Shown here piece by piece: positions 37,426 through 47,780 of a stretch of 64,000 nt of DNA. The stretch covers positions 59,348 to 123,347 of the forward strand of contig CAJTEN010000017.1 of assembly GCA_910575245.1 (NCBI GenBank). The letters run 5' to 3'. Positions within the stretch are counted from its first letter, which is position 1, and the number at the start of each line of letters is the position of its first letter. Position numbers and translations under genes: made by a program. This DNA comes from Clostridia bacterium (GTDB lineage: Bacteria; Bacillota; Clostridia; Lachnospirales; Lachnospiraceae). Under the pieces are notes generated by a model, which was not told the DNA's origin, did no database searches, and saw only the letters and a program-made list of their open reading frames with translations.

Positions 37426-38893
37426 CTTGTTCTTCTCCTATTACCGGCAGCAGAATGCGGATTACCGCACCCCTTCTGCCCTGATTGTCGGCCATGATCT
37501 TTCCCCGGTGGCTGTCTATGATGCGCTTGCAGAAAGTAAGGCCGATCCCCCAGTTCTTCTTGGTTGACTTCGTGGATACAAAGGGATTAAATAACCGGTT
37601 CTGTATGGAAGGATCCAGTCCGGGTCCCGTATCCCGGATCGATATTTCAATCTCGCCGTCGTAAAGATGGGTCTGCACATAAATATTCCGCTCGCCATTT
37701 ACACCGGACATGGCCTCCATGGCATTCTGAAAAATATTGCGGAATACTTCCCTCATATAGTAGGGATCCAGAAAAACAATCACATTTCCATTCTCCCCGT
37801 TCCACAGGATCTCACATCCACTCTGATGCAGAACAGCACGATTTTCTTCCACCGCCTTCGTGATCACCCGGGACAGATTCTGCCGGGACTGGTTCAGCAC
37901 GATACGGTTCGTGTTTTTCTGCAGATCATTCAGTCTGTCATACATCTCTCCACATGCCCTGCGGATATTCTCCAACTCAGTGGAGTTACCCTCCGGTTTT
38001 TGCGAAAGGATCTCTGCCTCGGCCATAATGCCCAGCAGCTCGTTCTTTACATAATGGCTGAAAGCACGGGTAGATATCTCTGATGAGGCTATGATACTCG
38101 AGAAGACATACTCCTCCTCCAGGACACATTTGCACATTTTTTGGTACCGGTAAAGTGTGTAAAACAGAACGAGTAAAAGGATGCCTATAAAATAGGTGAT
38201 GAGACGCATCCCACGGACATAAGGCGGCATACTCAAAGAATGATATGCGATATAGCCCGTGGATCGGGATAACCACAGAAAAGAATCCGGAAGCGAAAAA
38301 TACATATAAAAATACAAGCCCATCAGACAGGCCTCCGTCATCAGAATGGCACATTTAATACGCCAGAGCTCCCGCAGAGGCTCCCGGCGCAGATCCATCA
38401 GAAACATCCATACACAGCCAATTACCAGTACAAGGAAATTCCCGCACATTGTCATACGGTGAAAATAGTGATAGAAGCTTCGGAAAGCATGCGGCGTCGG
38501 CAGAAAACCGAATTTTCCGAAATAAACCGCCTTTTGAAGCCCTGTACTGTAGAGGACTGCCTGCACAAGAAGGAATACGGACAGCATGACCAGGATGCCG
38601 CCTCTCCTTTTCCGCTCCTTTTTGGGGCTGATAAACCAGAAAAGTAGAAAATTCCCCATCAGAAAAGCCAATCCACAGAAATTCATGCCTTTGACCAGTG
38701 CATCTTTACCGATATTCAGATAGATCAGCTTTCCGTACATTTTCTTACTGATATTGAAATACTGGTAAATAATGTTATCATAGTTGTTATCTTTTGCCAT
38801 ATAGATCATGGAAAATGCGGTAACCCCAATAAAGGAAATCAGTAAAACCGTCAACGGTATGAAAATCCACCAGATATTTGTTTTTTCCTTCAT
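37391..38893 (-). CDS. Membrane sensor histidine kinase
   Basis: About 500 residues. One helix at the N-terminus (residues 8-30) is followed by a short extracellular loop, then about five more helices to residue 255. The H-box is RAFSHYVKNELLGI, the N-box EVFRNIFQNAMEAM and the G-boxes DTGPGLD and GIGLTFCKRI. The start is taken at MKEKTN (38893), 11 bases after GAAAGG; a Met 14 codons upstream lacks a site. Paired with the overlapping NarL-type regulator. Confidence 0.88.
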   Translation of the reverse strand: MKEKTNIWWIFIPLTVLLISFIGVTAFSMIYMAKDNNYDNIIYQYFNISKKMYGKLIYLNIGKDALVKGMNFCGLAFLMGNFLLFWFISPKKERKRRGGILVMLSVFLLVQAVLYSTGLQKAVYFGKFGFLPTPHAFRSFYHYFHRMTMCGNFLVLVIGCVWMFLMDLRREPLRELWRIKCAILMTEACLMGLYFYMYFSLPDSFLWLSRSTGYIAYHSLSMPPYVRGMRLITYFIGILLLVLFYTLYRYQKMCKCVLEEEYVFSSIIASSEISTRAFSHYVKNELLGIMAEAEILSQKPEGNSTELENIRRACGEMYDRLNDLQKNTNRIVLNQSRQNLSRVITKAVEENRAVLHQSGCEILWNGENGNVIVFLDPYYMREVFRNIFQNAMEAMSGVNGERNIYVQTHLYDGEIEISIRDTGPGLDPSIQNRLFNPFVSTKSTKKNWGIGLTFCKRIIDSHRGKIMADNQGRRGAVIRILLPVIGEEQDENGKDQSNDR

Positions 38894-39069
38894 AGTTGTG
38901 TGCGCCTTTCTCAGCTCCGGTCTGCTGTATTGCATTGATAAACAGCATAAAGGAATGCCACTCTATCTATCATACCATAAACCATATAAAGATAAACTTA
39001 CCTGATGGATGAAATTTTGTGTGGGAATTGGTGAAAATGACAAACCGTCTCCTTAGCATGAAAAGAAGA

Positions 39070-39135
39070 AAACGAAAATCTCCCACAGAAAACCAGATGA
39101 TAAACTCTCTGGATTCTGCAGGAGATTCCTGTATA
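39070..39135 (-). terminator. Terminator after the rhamnosidase gene
   Basis: On the minus strand AATCTCC-TGCAGAA pairs with TTCTGTG-GGAGATT around an inner CCAGA / TCTGG, followed by TTTTCGTTTTCTTC. It ends the 44.8-39.1 kb hydrolase operon. Confidence 0.7.
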
Positions 39136-39152
39136 AAAAGAAAGACTGTTAC

Positions 39153-41978
39153 CTAAATGTTACTTTCTGTTCTCAACCCACAAGCCAAAACAGCTTCCAC
39201 CTGCTCCAGAAGCTCCTTGCCGATGGTTCCCTTGAACATATCCTGATATGCCCTCACAGAGCGTCCCAAATATTCTTCCGCGATATCCGTCAAGTCCAGA
39301 ACTTCTTTCAGCTTCTCCACGATTTCCGGCTCCGCCTTCAGCTTCCACATCGGCGTGTCCAGATCATAGTTCTGTATAAGCGGCTCCGACAGACGGTAAG
39401 AAACCGTATAGGTTCCGGCCTGCAGATGACACATCCCGTCCCGCACATCCGCAAACATCGGATTCTCCCTGTCTCCGTAGACCTCCTGTGGCGCTGACGG
39501 CAGCTTAAGAAGCGCGCTGCAATTGAAAGGAACCGTTACCGATACCGTCACATGCTCCCTGTCCGTCAGCTTCCAGCTGCAGGCATACACACCGGAAGCG
39601 GAATCATAGGACGCTTCCATGCTGCGCAGCCTGAAGTTGAGCACCGGAGCGAACTTAGCCTGCCGGAATCCCGGTGCCTCATCCACGCTGCCGATACCCG
39701 CCGCATGCCGGAACATCCACTCCAGCACAGAGCCGTAAGAATAATGGTTCATACTGTTCATACTGGTTCCCGAAATCGTTCCGTCCGCCAACAGACTGTT
39801 CCAGCGCTCCCAGACCGTGGTCGCACCCAGTTTCACTTCATACAGCCATCCCGGATATTCCTCATTCAATAACAAGTGATATGCCAAAGAATCCATCCCG
39901 TTATCCGACAGGATATTGCTCATCAGCGGCGTCCCCACGAATCCGGTCCGCAGCTTGCCGTGGCTGAACTGGAACAGCTGCTGAAGCTGGTTTTTCACCA
40001 GTTCTTCATTCTCTGACAGGTGGTATTTCAGTGTCAGAAGCAATGCCGTCTGGGTCTTGATGCAGCATCTTCCGGTAGCGCTGTAGAATTCTTCCTTCAC
40101 CGCCGCGAACTGCTCCTCAGACAGCTTTCCATACCGCTCTTCTTCCTCCTGATAACCAAGCACATGCGCCGCCTTCGCCACCAGTCCTGCACTCACCGCA
40201 TAATAGAGATTCGCAATGAATGCCTCATCCGTGCCGCCCATAACCTGTTCCGCTCCGCTCTCCGGATGATCCAGTGCCAGCCAGTCGCCGAAGTGGAATA
40301 CGTCTCTCCATCCATGATGATCCCCGTCCACCCTGCTGACATAGTCAACCCAGCTTCTCATGCTCTCGAACTGGTCTTCCAGAATGCTCTTATCCCCATA
40401 GAAAAGATACATGTTCCAGGGCATGATACAGGACGCATCTCCCCATACACAGGCTGATTCCTCCACGCCGCAGGACGGAATCACATGGGGTACTGCCCCG
40501 CCCAGTGCGCTCTGCTCCCTGGCCATATCATACAGATACTTCGCATAGAATGCGTAGGCATCCGTCAGATACATCGCTGTCGGTGAGAATACCTGGGCGT
40601 CGCCCGTCCATCCCATACGCTCGTCTCTCTGCGGACAATCTGTGGGCACATCCACGAAATTGTCCTTAAGTCCCCAGCGCACGTTTTCGATAAAACGATT
40701 GAGCAGCGCATTGCCCGTCTTCATGAAGCCGGTCTCCTGGAAATCACTGTACAGCGCCAGTCCCTTGAAATCCTCCTTTTTCAGCTCCGGAATGCCCTGT
40801 ATCTTCACATACCGGTAGCCATAGAAAGTAAAGTGCGGCACGATCACCTGCTCGCTGCCATCCGCTATGTAGATATATTCTGATTTGGCTGTTCTTAAAT
40901 TCTCATTATAGAAATTACCGCCCTGCAGAATCTCTCCGGTCTGGATGTGGATCTTCGTTCCTGCCGGTTCCTGCACTCTGAGGGTAAAGATACCAGTAAA
41001 CTCCTGTCCCATGTCAAAAACCAGTTCCCCGGCAGGCGTATGGATCAGTTCCACCGGATCAAAGGTCTCATGGACCGTTACCGGAAGGCTCATTCTCTCC
41101 GTGAGAACGCCCTTGGGCGGTTCGCAGAATTTCGCCTGGCAAATTGCCAGATCAGGCAGCGTATCATCCCGCATCTCCCCGTCGTATAAGTTGGAGAACG
41201 TAATCTTGCTGCGCCTCACTGTCCAGCTCTCGTCCGTTCCGATCACCTCTTCGGTTCCGTCCTCATACGCAATGCGCAGCTCCGCGATCAGTTTCCATTC
41301 ATTGCCGTAGAAACCGATGTCCTCCAACGCAGAGAAGCCGAACCTGGCCTTGTACCAGCCGTTTCCGAGAAGAACCGATAGCTTCCCCGATGACTGCAGA
41401 AGTTCTGTCACATCGTAGGTCTGGTACTGTACCCATTCGTTGTAATCGTTGCTGTAAGGTGTCAGGTATTCCTCACCGATACGCTCTTCCCTGCCGGAAT
41501 CCCCTTCTCCGGCCTTCTGATAGAAAGCTTCATAAAGCCCAAGACCGCTGATATAAAGTCTGGCTTTCTTTACCGGCTTCGCTATCTTCACATCCTTCTC
41601 AAAATAAGGATGTCTCTTCTCACTGCTGTCGCAGGTGATCCATCTGCCAGCCCAGGCCTCCTGCAGCTTGGCCGTCTCAAACCACTGGACTTCCCCTGCG
41701 GCCTCTTCCCCCGCATCGCTTCGCACCGTCACCGTCCAGTAATAACGGGTATAAGGCTTCAATGCCAGCGTCACCGGATACCCCAGACTGTCTGCAGCCG
41801 CATCGAAGCCCGAATCAAACAGAATCTCTCCCATCCCTTCATCCGCCGCAATCTGCAGCCTGGCCGCCTCCTGCTTCTTCCCTTCCGCTTTCCTCACCTT
41901 CCAGGAAAAAACGGTGCGCACCATCCGAAATCCCAGCGGGTTGGTCAGATGGTTTACTTTCATGTCATAAATCTGCAT
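39153..41978 (-). CDS. Alpha-L-rhamnosidase, glycoside hydrolase family 78
   Basis: The 941-residue enzyme releases terminal alpha-L-rhamnose. Start at 41978 follows GGAGGGAGAATGT and gives MQIYDMKVNHLTNPLG, the usual N-terminal motif of GH78. An N-terminal beta-sandwich region is followed by the alpha/alpha barrel with VDVPTDCPQRDERMGWTGDA (catalytic acid region), GALP-like GGAVPHVIPSC, CIMPWNMYLFYGDK and the general-base area GATTVWERWNS. No signal peptide, so it acts on imported oligosaccharides. The stop TAG is followed at once by GTAACAG. Confidence 0.95.
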   Translation of the reverse strand: MQIYDMKVNHLTNPLGFRMVRTVFSWKVRKAEGKKQEAARLQIAADEGMGEILFDSGFDAAADSLGYPVTLALKPYTRYYWTVTVRSDAGEEAAGEVQWFETAKLQEAWAGRWITCDSSEKRHPYFEKDVKIAKPVKKARLYISGLGLYEAFYQKAGEGDSGREERIGEEYLTPYSNDYNEWVQYQTYDVTELLQSSGKLSVLLGNGWYKARFGFSALEDIGFYGNEWKLIAELRIAYEDGTEEVIGTDESWTVRRSKITFSNLYDGEMRDDTLPDLAICQAKFCEPPKGVLTERMSLPVTVHETFDPVELIHTPAGELVFDMGQEFTGIFTLRVQEPAGTKIHIQTGEILQGGNFYNENLRTAKSEYIYIADGSEQVIVPHFTFYGYRYVKIQGIPELKKEDFKGLALYSDFQETGFMKTGNALLNRFIENVRWGLKDNFVDVPTDCPQRDERMGWTGDAQVFSPTAMYLTDAYAFYAKYLYDMAREQSALGGAVPHVIPSCGVEESACVWGDASCIMPWNMYLFYGDKSILEDQFESMRSWVDYVSRVDGDHHGWRDVFHFGDWLALDHPESGAEQVMGGTDEAFIANLYYAVSAGLVAKAAHVLGYQEEEERYGKLSEEQFAAVKEEFYSATGRCCIKTQTALLLTLKYHLSENEELVKNQLQQLFQFSHGKLRTGFVGTPLMSNILSDNGMDSLAYHLLLNEEYPGWLYEVKLGATTVWERWNSLLADGTISGTSMNSMNHYSYGSVLEWMFRHAAGIGSVDEAPGFRQAKFAPVLNFRLRSMEASYDSASGVYACSWKLTDREHVTVSVTVPFNCSALLKLPSAPQEVYGDRENPMFADVRDGMCHLQAGTYTVSYRLSEPLIQNYDLDTPMWKLKAEPEIVEKLKEVLDLTDIAEEYLGRSVRAYQDMFKGTIGKELLEQVEAVLACGLRTESNI

Positions 41979-42102
41979 ACATTCTCCCTCCAATTTCCGG
42001 ACATATTCACCATGTCCGTAGCATTTCTGCATCACGTCCGCATGTACTATGTATTTTATTGTAGCAAACTCTTTCCGTTATGAACATACATAAAAATAAA
42101 AA

Positions 42103-43650
42103 TCACCAAAACCGCTCCTTCATCGCCAGAACCGCCATCCCCGGATGGGCCGGCAGAGAAATTCTGGTTCTGCCGACTGCCCCATGCAACACGGTCATTC
42201 TCGTCATCTCCCACACGTCGATCACTTCTATACGGTATCTGCCGTTCTCCGGCAGTTCAAGCCAGGTAAAGCAGGGACAGGTGCGGCCATAATAACGAAG
42301 CTGCCATGAATCCGTAGATATTACTTTGTGTACTTCCGCCATCAATCCCGTCAGGTTTTCCACCGGCGTACTCTCGATCAACCTGTTGAAATGCCTGTCC
42401 GCCTCCGTCATTTCCTCTCCCTTTTTCCCGTTGGGATTCGTATATACTCCATGAACTGCCGCCGTGCCGCATCCGGGCAGTTCATAGAGCAGTTCCTTCA
42501 GAAAGCGTATCCGCGGCTCGCTTTCCCCGTGCATCACGCCGCCCTTTCCCCACCAGAGCACCGCATCTTCCCGGTGGAAAGTCTCACCGTGCGTGCAGTA
42601 CCCTCCTCTTGTCACCGTCCACCAGAAACGGTCTACCATATCGAAGGCAGACAGATTTCCCCATCCATATTCCAAATCTCCCTCATAGCCGCATTCATCA
42701 ATCAGGACCGGCAGCTGATACTCCTTTTTCCAGGCAGGGATAAAGTCAATATTGCCGCTCTGGACCGAACAGTGGGTCATCCATCCTTTCTTCGGATAAA
42801 GCTGCAGGATCTGATGAATGGAGATCAAATGATGATAAGGATCTTCCTTCTGCAGAAGGCAGCCATAGTCATCCCAGTTCTCTACATTCTTCTTCATCAA
42901 CATCTCATATTCATTGGCCAGGCTCCACCACACATTGTGGTAAGCTGCCAATCGGGCAACGCAATAAGACACATAGAGAAGAGAAGCTTCCTGTGTCATC
43001 TCTGCAAATCCCCATTTATCATAAGGATGAAACAGGATCAGATCCGCCTCGATCCCAAGTTCTTCCAGCTGGCGAAGCCGCAGGTCCAGATTATCCCAAT
43101 AGGCCGGCACGATCCGGTTCACATCCCATTCTCCCTCCTCTCCCTGCCCAAAAGGATAAACCGCAGGGTCATCCTCATTGTATGGCATGAACTTAGGGAA
43201 AAGCAGCATGCGCAGCTTATTAAAGCAGCTTTTCCGTAACGTGTTCACCGTCTGCTCCTGCAATTCCTCCGGCTGATGAGTCCAGGCATAGCAGGTCGTG
43301 CCGAAGGGCAGAAAACGAGTGCCGTCCGTGTAGACAAATCCGTCCTCTTTTGTCTGCACTTTCCCGTGCCGTCCTTCCCGGGGCTCCACACATACAAATG
43401 CCCCTTCCAGTTTTATTTCTTCAGACTCCTCGCTGCCTTTAAGCCAAATCCGGTACCGGTATTCCCCCATCTGCTCCGGCATGATCCGGACCGCATAGAC
43501 CCCCTCTTTCTTCTGAAAAGCAGAAACCATATAAGATCCCTCTTCCGTTTCTCCGCACCGGCTCACGCTGCAGCATGCCGGCAGGACCGCTGTACCGGCC
43601 GTATAAGCGAATTCTTTTTCATAAATACTGTATAAACTGACTCTTTCCAT
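42103..43650 (-). CDS. DUF5060/DUF5605-type glycoside hydrolase (apiosidase-like fold)
   Basis: The 515-residue protein has an N-terminal beta-sandwich (about residues 1-95, DUF5060-like). A TIM-barrel-like domain follows with FLPFGTTCYAWTHQ, LGIEADLILFHPYDKWGF, VWWSLANEYEMLM (Glu in NEYE as likely acid) and LPVLIDECGYEGDLEYGWGN (Glu in DECGYEG as likely nucleophile). The C-terminal DUF5605-type domain completes it. No signal peptide. It lies in an operon between GH43 and GH78, so a plant side-chain sugar is likely. Confidence 0.78.
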   Translation of the reverse strand: MERVSLYSIYEKEFAYTAGTAVLPACCSVSRCGETEEGSYMVSAFQKKEGVYAVRIMPEQMGEYRYRIWLKGSEESEEIKLEGAFVCVEPREGRHGKVQTKEDGFVYTDGTRFLPFGTTCYAWTHQPEELQEQTVNTLRKSCFNKLRMLLFPKFMPYNEDDPAVYPFGQGEEGEWDVNRIVPAYWDNLDLRLRQLEELGIEADLILFHPYDKWGFAEMTQEASLLYVSYCVARLAAYHNVWWSLANEYEMLMKKNVENWDDYGCLLQKEDPYHHLISIHQILQLYPKKGWMTHCSVQSGNIDFIPAWKKEYQLPVLIDECGYEGDLEYGWGNLSAFDMVDRFWWTVTRGGYCTHGETFHREDAVLWWGKGGVMHGESEPRIRFLKELLYELPGCGTAAVHGVYTNPNGKKGEEMTEADRHFNRLIESTPVENLTGLMAEVHKVISTDSWQLRYYGRTCPCFTWLELPENGRYRIEVIDVWEMTRMTVLHGAVGRTRISLPAHPGMAVLAMKERFW

Positions 43651-43730
43651 TCTTACCGCTTCCTTTCTCTTTATTCTTATACGCCTCTTTTCTTATTGCA
43701 TTCAGACACAGCCCCAATCCCCAAAACCTC

Positions 43731-44795
43731 TTACTCATAATCCTCGATTCTCCATTCGTCGAGCCAGTCTATATAAACCATCTCCCCTTCAAAACGCAAA
43801 GGCAGCCATACATAATCCGAAACAGACGTGTTCCTCCCCGTATCCTGCACGATTCGCATATCCATATCCAGTTCCTTCACCTTCTCCCGCTCTTTCTCAT
43901 CAGGATGAAAGGCAAATTCAAAAAACCTCTTGTATGTATCGTATTCCAGATGCATCTCATCCGGTACCCAGCGGTCGGCACAGGCTATGTACAGATCCTT
44001 CTTCCCAGGCACCCGGAAAACGGACGAAATCTGCGAATGGAAGGATGTGCTGCTTAAATCCGTCGGATGTGGATTACCCAGCACCCGGTACGGGCCGTGC
44101 CAGGTATCTGCCACCGCAATCTCGGAAGGATTGGGCAGATAACCGGTGGTACCTGAAGTGACCAGATAGTGCTTTCCCATCCGAGTAAAATGTGCCGTCG
44201 CTTCTCTTACATAGGGCGGATGAGAATGCGGAAAATGAGTGCTGTAATATCCGGTAACATCCGTATAGTCCTCCGTCAGATCCGCGCATATGGTCTCACT
44301 GTGTACACGCTCAAAATAATAATATGCCTTTCCGTCCGGCGCCACTGCAAGGTCGAAATCTCCCGCACTCATATTGCAGGGGCGAAGCCCTTCCCGCACC
44401 TTCGTATACGGGCCAAGAATATGGTCCGCCGTCAGCACCGTCTCCGTCTGCGTCTGATCCCGATTCATGATCTTCAGCCAGCACACATACTTTCCCGTCT
44501 TCGCATTGTAGATGATATGCGGCCTGTCCATACAGGCCGAAGGATGCAGTGACGAATCCGGATTCTCCGGCTCCGGCGGGATGATAAGCCCCTCGTCCTT
44601 CCAGTTATACAAGTCCCCTGACGAATAACAGCGCACACCCCAGTGCCAGATACCGTTCTTACCGTCTGTCTTCTCTTTATTATCTCCATAGAAATAATAG
44701 GTGCCGTCCAGATACATGACAGAACCGCCATGAGCCTGAATCCGTTTTCCTTCTGTGTCGAGCCATACCTTGCCCGGTCTGATCGAATGGTACAT
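43731..44795 (-). CDS. Glycoside hydrolase family 43-like protein
   Basis: A 354-residue five-bladed beta-propeller-type hydrolase. The start WLDTEGKRIQAHGGSVMYLDGTYYFYGDNK is like the GH43 subgroup that includes exo-beta-1,3-galactanases. Further motifs are DRPHIIYNAKTGKYVCWLK, GDFDLAVAPDGKAYYYFE (Asp) and YVREATAHFTRMGKHYLVTSG (Glu). No signal peptide is present. First gene of the GH43-DUF5605-GH78 group, downstream of the YesN-type regulator by 45 bases. Confidence 0.85.
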   Translation of the reverse strand: MYHSIRPGKVWLDTEGKRIQAHGGSVMYLDGTYYFYGDNKEKTDGKNGIWHWGVRCYSSGDLYNWKDEGLIIPPEPENPDSSLHPSACMDRPHIIYNAKTGKYVCWLKIMNRDQTQTETVLTADHILGPYTKVREGLRPCNMSAGDFDLAVAPDGKAYYYFERVHSETICADLTEDYTDVTGYYSTHFPHSHPPYVREATAHFTRMGKHYLVTSGTTGYLPNPSEIAVADTWHGPYRVLGNPHPTDLSSTSFHSQISSVFRVPGKKDLYIACADRWVPDEMHLEYDTYKRFFEFAFHPDEKEREKVKELDMDMRIVQDTGRNTSVSDYVWLPLRFEGEMVYIDWLDEWRIEDYE

Positions 44796-44840
44796 ATTTT
44801 TTCCTCCTGGTTATTTCCTTTATTTTCATCAAAGTCGCAG

Positions 44841-45950
44841 CTACCTGTTTTCACTTCCGGTCTTTCTGACCCTCTTTCGGTGGTCCGATGGCGTCTCTCC
44901 GGTATACTTGCGAAACATCTGCGTAAAGTTAGTGAAGTTGTCATACCCCACTCTGGAGGCCACCAGCGTAATGGACAGATCCGTATTCTCCAACAGTTTC
45001 TCCGCATAGGCCATCTTCTGTTTCAGCACATACTCTTTGTACCCGATTCCCATTTCCTTCCGGAACACACGAGAAAAATAATCTTCGTTCAGGAATACAT
45101 ACTTGGCCGCTTCCCGCCTTGAGATCATCCGATCCATATTCTCTTCCAGATAGTGGAGGATATCCTGAATGCGCTCCTGCGCCGTGTAGGGAGTCTCTTC
45201 CCCCTCCCTCTCCACCACGATTCCACGATACTGTCTGAGACAGAAGTCCACGGCTCTGCACAACTCTTCTATGGAAGAATAGGACTGCAGCATCTTCTCA
45301 TAGGTAAAACTCCGGGTGAACAGTGCCTCCAGCGTCTTATTCTGCGCGTAGCAGGCAATGGAACAGGCTTCCAGGAACCTGCGGATGATCCTCTGCATAT
45401 AGCTGTCCGTCAGATACCCCTCCCGCTGTGCATAATGCAGAAGATTGACAATCTGGTTTTTCACCAGTACCGAATCCTTCCGTACCATCCATTTTCCCCA
45501 GGAGGCCGCCTCCGGCATCGTCAATTCCTCCGGCACCCTTTCATCAAAGTGTTCACCTTTCTCCATAATCCGGTTGCGCATCTCTAAATGTTCGGTACAA
45601 CGCCTGATAACCTTCTCGATATCCGGAATCTCTGCCGGCTGCAGAATATAATCAAAAGCACCGTTATGAATAGCCTCTTTGGCATAAGAAAAATCAGCAT
45701 GGGACGTAAGAAAAACACAAAGAATATACGGGTATCTCTCTGCCTGCCACTTCTGCAGGGAAATCCCGTCCTCCCCAGGCATCTCGATATCTGTTAACAT
45801 AATATCCACCGGGCAGGCATCCAAAATCGTTCTGGCAGCAGCCGCGCTGCCCGCGGTATAAACCTGTTCGATTCCAAGCCTCTCCCAATCCACAAGCTTT
45901 TCCATAGCCCTTAAGATTCTTTCCTGATCATCCACAAGCAATATCTTCAT
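44841..45950 (-). CDS. YesN-type response regulator (receiver plus AraC domain)
   Basis: The 369-residue regulator starts MKILLVDDQERILRAMEKL at 45950 after a GGGAAGG site; an upstream in-frame Met is not preferred. The phospho-acceptor Asp is in VDIMLTDIEMPGEDG, and a receiver lysine-type region follows (FDYILQPAEI). The last 100 residues are an AraC helix-turn-helix pair ending RVGYDNFTNFTQMFRKYTGETPSDHRK. Partner of the YesM-type kinase upstream; likely activator of the transport and hydrolase genes. Confidence 0.93.
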   Translation of the reverse strand: MKILLVDDQERILRAMEKLVDWERLGIEQVYTAGSAAAARTILDACPVDIMLTDIEMPGEDGISLQKWQAERYPYILCVFLTSHADFSYAKEAIHNGAFDYILQPAEIPDIEKVIRRCTEHLEMRNRIMEKGEHFDERVPEELTMPEAASWGKWMVRKDSVLVKNQIVNLLHYAQREGYLTDSYMQRIIRRFLEACSIACYAQNKTLEALFTRSFTYEKMLQSYSSIEELCRAVDFCLRQYRGIVVEREGEETPYTAQERIQDILHYLEENMDRMISRREAAKYVFLNEDYFSRVFRKEMGIGYKEYVLKQKMAYAEKLLENTDLSITLVASRVGYDNFTNFTQMFRKYTGETPSDHRKRVRKTGSENR

Positions 45951-46020
45951 AATGATACCTTCCCGTTTTTTCTTCCATCCGGACAAATCCATCTTTGTAT
46001 TGAATCATAACTGTTACTGT

Positions 46021-47742
46021 TCAAGAAACCGACACCGGCAGGATCAATTCACTGAACGCCCCATCTCTGTTATCGAAATACCACTGCGCATCCTCGCCGT
46101 AATGGATCCGCAGCCGGCTCAACAGATTCAGGATTCCCACGCCGAATCCCTTATCTGACAGCATGTCTCCTTTCTGATTCAGTAGTGTAAGCAGGGTTCC
46201 GGGATACCCTGTCCCGTTGTCCCGTACGATCATATCCAGGCTTTCACCGTTCTCCGTTCTGATCAGCCGTACCTGAATCCGGATTACCAACATTCGCTCC
46301 TGGTCTGTCTCCGTATATTTGATGGAATTCTCCACAAAAGTCTGCAGCGCCAGAATCGGAATCTCCTGCTCCTGTGCCGCCTCCTCCACAGAAATCGTAC
46401 AGGTAACCGGCCGGGAAGTGAGAAGCTTCTGCAAGCTGATATAGTTCTCCACAAATTCCCGTTCCGTCTGCACGGTTACTAATGTCACATCCCTCTGCAG
46501 AAGATAACGCAGATGCGTGGACAGCCGCAGCAGAAACCTTTCCGCATTCTCATACTCCTCCATCATCAGCATATAATAGATATTTTTCAGGCAGTTGGTA
46601 TAAAAGTGCGGCGCCAGCTGCAGCTGCAGGAATTGAAGTTGGATCTTCTGCCGCTCTAACTGCTCTTCGTAAGTCCGTATCTTGTATTGTCCGATTTCTT
46701 TCAGCATAAGCCGGACGGTCTGCCGGACATTTTCAATCTCCGCAATCCGGTTGGGTGCGGTGAATTCCACATCCCAATCTCCCTGTCTGATATTCCGGAG
46801 CGTCCTTGTCATATCCTCCAAAGGCTCCGTGAGTTGATCATAAATAAACCGATACAAAAACCGCATCCATATTGCAAGAAGTACCATCAATACCATCAGC
46901 ATAATGTGCCACGGGTTTATATACAGCCAAAGACTGTGAGGAAGGATCTCCACGACAGCCATATTCTCCGTATCCAGCTTATGCAGATAGATAACGTTAT
47001 CTCCAATCCTGTTCCGGCCCTGCTGCAGCGACAGGCAGTCTTCCGCGGTGAGCTCCACTTCCTGCCCGCCTGTCCTGTAGAAGGCTCCTTCATAGAGAAT
47101 CCCGTAGGCAGCTTTGGACTCCGGTGTTTCCGGCATTCCCTGGCTTAAACGAACGCTTCCGCTGATCAAGGCACTTTTCTTTTTCATTAAAACCGAATAA
47201 AACAGATCTGTCTCCGCCTCCTGCACCAGCTTCGTGTAGGTAAAGGCAGCCTCACCTAAAGAACTTGCCTTACTGCCCTCCATGATAGTCTTTCCCGTAT
47301 TCCACAGCATTTTTTTGTCACTGTGCTGCAGACTCTCGTCAGTATAATACAGAATCCCGTCTCCATAATCATAATTTATGAAAAGTCCGCTCAGACAACG
47401 ATTTGATCTTACCTGTACCTGCATCACACTCATAAGCTCCTGAATATAACCGCACTTCTCTGCCTCCGTCTGATAGCTGCAAATGCCCTGGAAAGCGCTG
47501 CTCACAGAATAGATCGAGCCGATCACATCCACCAGCTGTCCGATGCTGTCTTCCAGCGTTTCCCCATATCTCTTCATGTCTTCCAGTCGTTTCTGATTCT
47601 GTTTCCTTTGATAAGAACCGATCATAATGGCCAGAAAAATGCCCAAAAGCAGCAGGATCACTACGATAAACACTGCCAGGAAACCGAATATCTGCTGTTT
47701 TAATCCGAACATTCTGACCGTTCTGCTTCTGTCCTTACCCAT
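46021..47742 (-). CDS. YesM-type sensor histidine kinase
   Basis: The 573-residue kinase has two transmembrane helices (about 15-38 and 300-320) around an extracellular sensor. A HAMP-like segment (LTEPLEDMTRTLRNIRQGDWDV) is followed by the His_kinase domain with LQLAPHFYTNCLKNIYYML (phosphorylated His). The ATPase has VRDNGTGYPG and GFGVGILNLLSRL. The stop TGA is followed by ACAGTAACAG, a trace of the repeat family. It pairs with the YesN-type regulator. Confidence 0.93.
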   Translation of the reverse strand: MGKDRSRTVRMFGLKQQIFGFLAVFIVVILLLLGIFLAIMIGSYQRKQNQKRLEDMKRYGETLEDSIGQLVDVIGSIYSVSSAFQGICSYQTEAEKCGYIQELMSVMQVQVRSNRCLSGLFINYDYGDGILYYTDESLQHSDKKMLWNTGKTIMEGSKASSLGEAAFTYTKLVQEAETDLFYSVLMKKKSALISGSVRLSQGMPETPESKAAYGILYEGAFYRTGGQEVELTAEDCLSLQQGRNRIGDNVIYLHKLDTENMAVVEILPHSLWLYINPWHIMLMVLMVLLAIWMRFLYRFIYDQLTEPLEDMTRTLRNIRQGDWDVEFTAPNRIAEIENVRQTVRLMLKEIGQYKIRTYEEQLERQKIQLQFLQLQLAPHFYTNCLKNIYYMLMMEEYENAERFLLRLSTHLRYLLQRDVTLVTVQTEREFVENYISLQKLLTSRPVTCTISVEEAAQEQEIPILALQTFVENSIKYTETDQERMLVIRIQVRLIRTENGESLDMIVRDNGTGYPGTLLTLLNQKGDMLSDKGFGVGILNLLSRLRIHYGEDAQWYFDNRDGAFSELILPVSVS

Positions 47743-47780
47743 GCCACTTCCTTAACCTTCCTTCATTTCTTAACCCATCC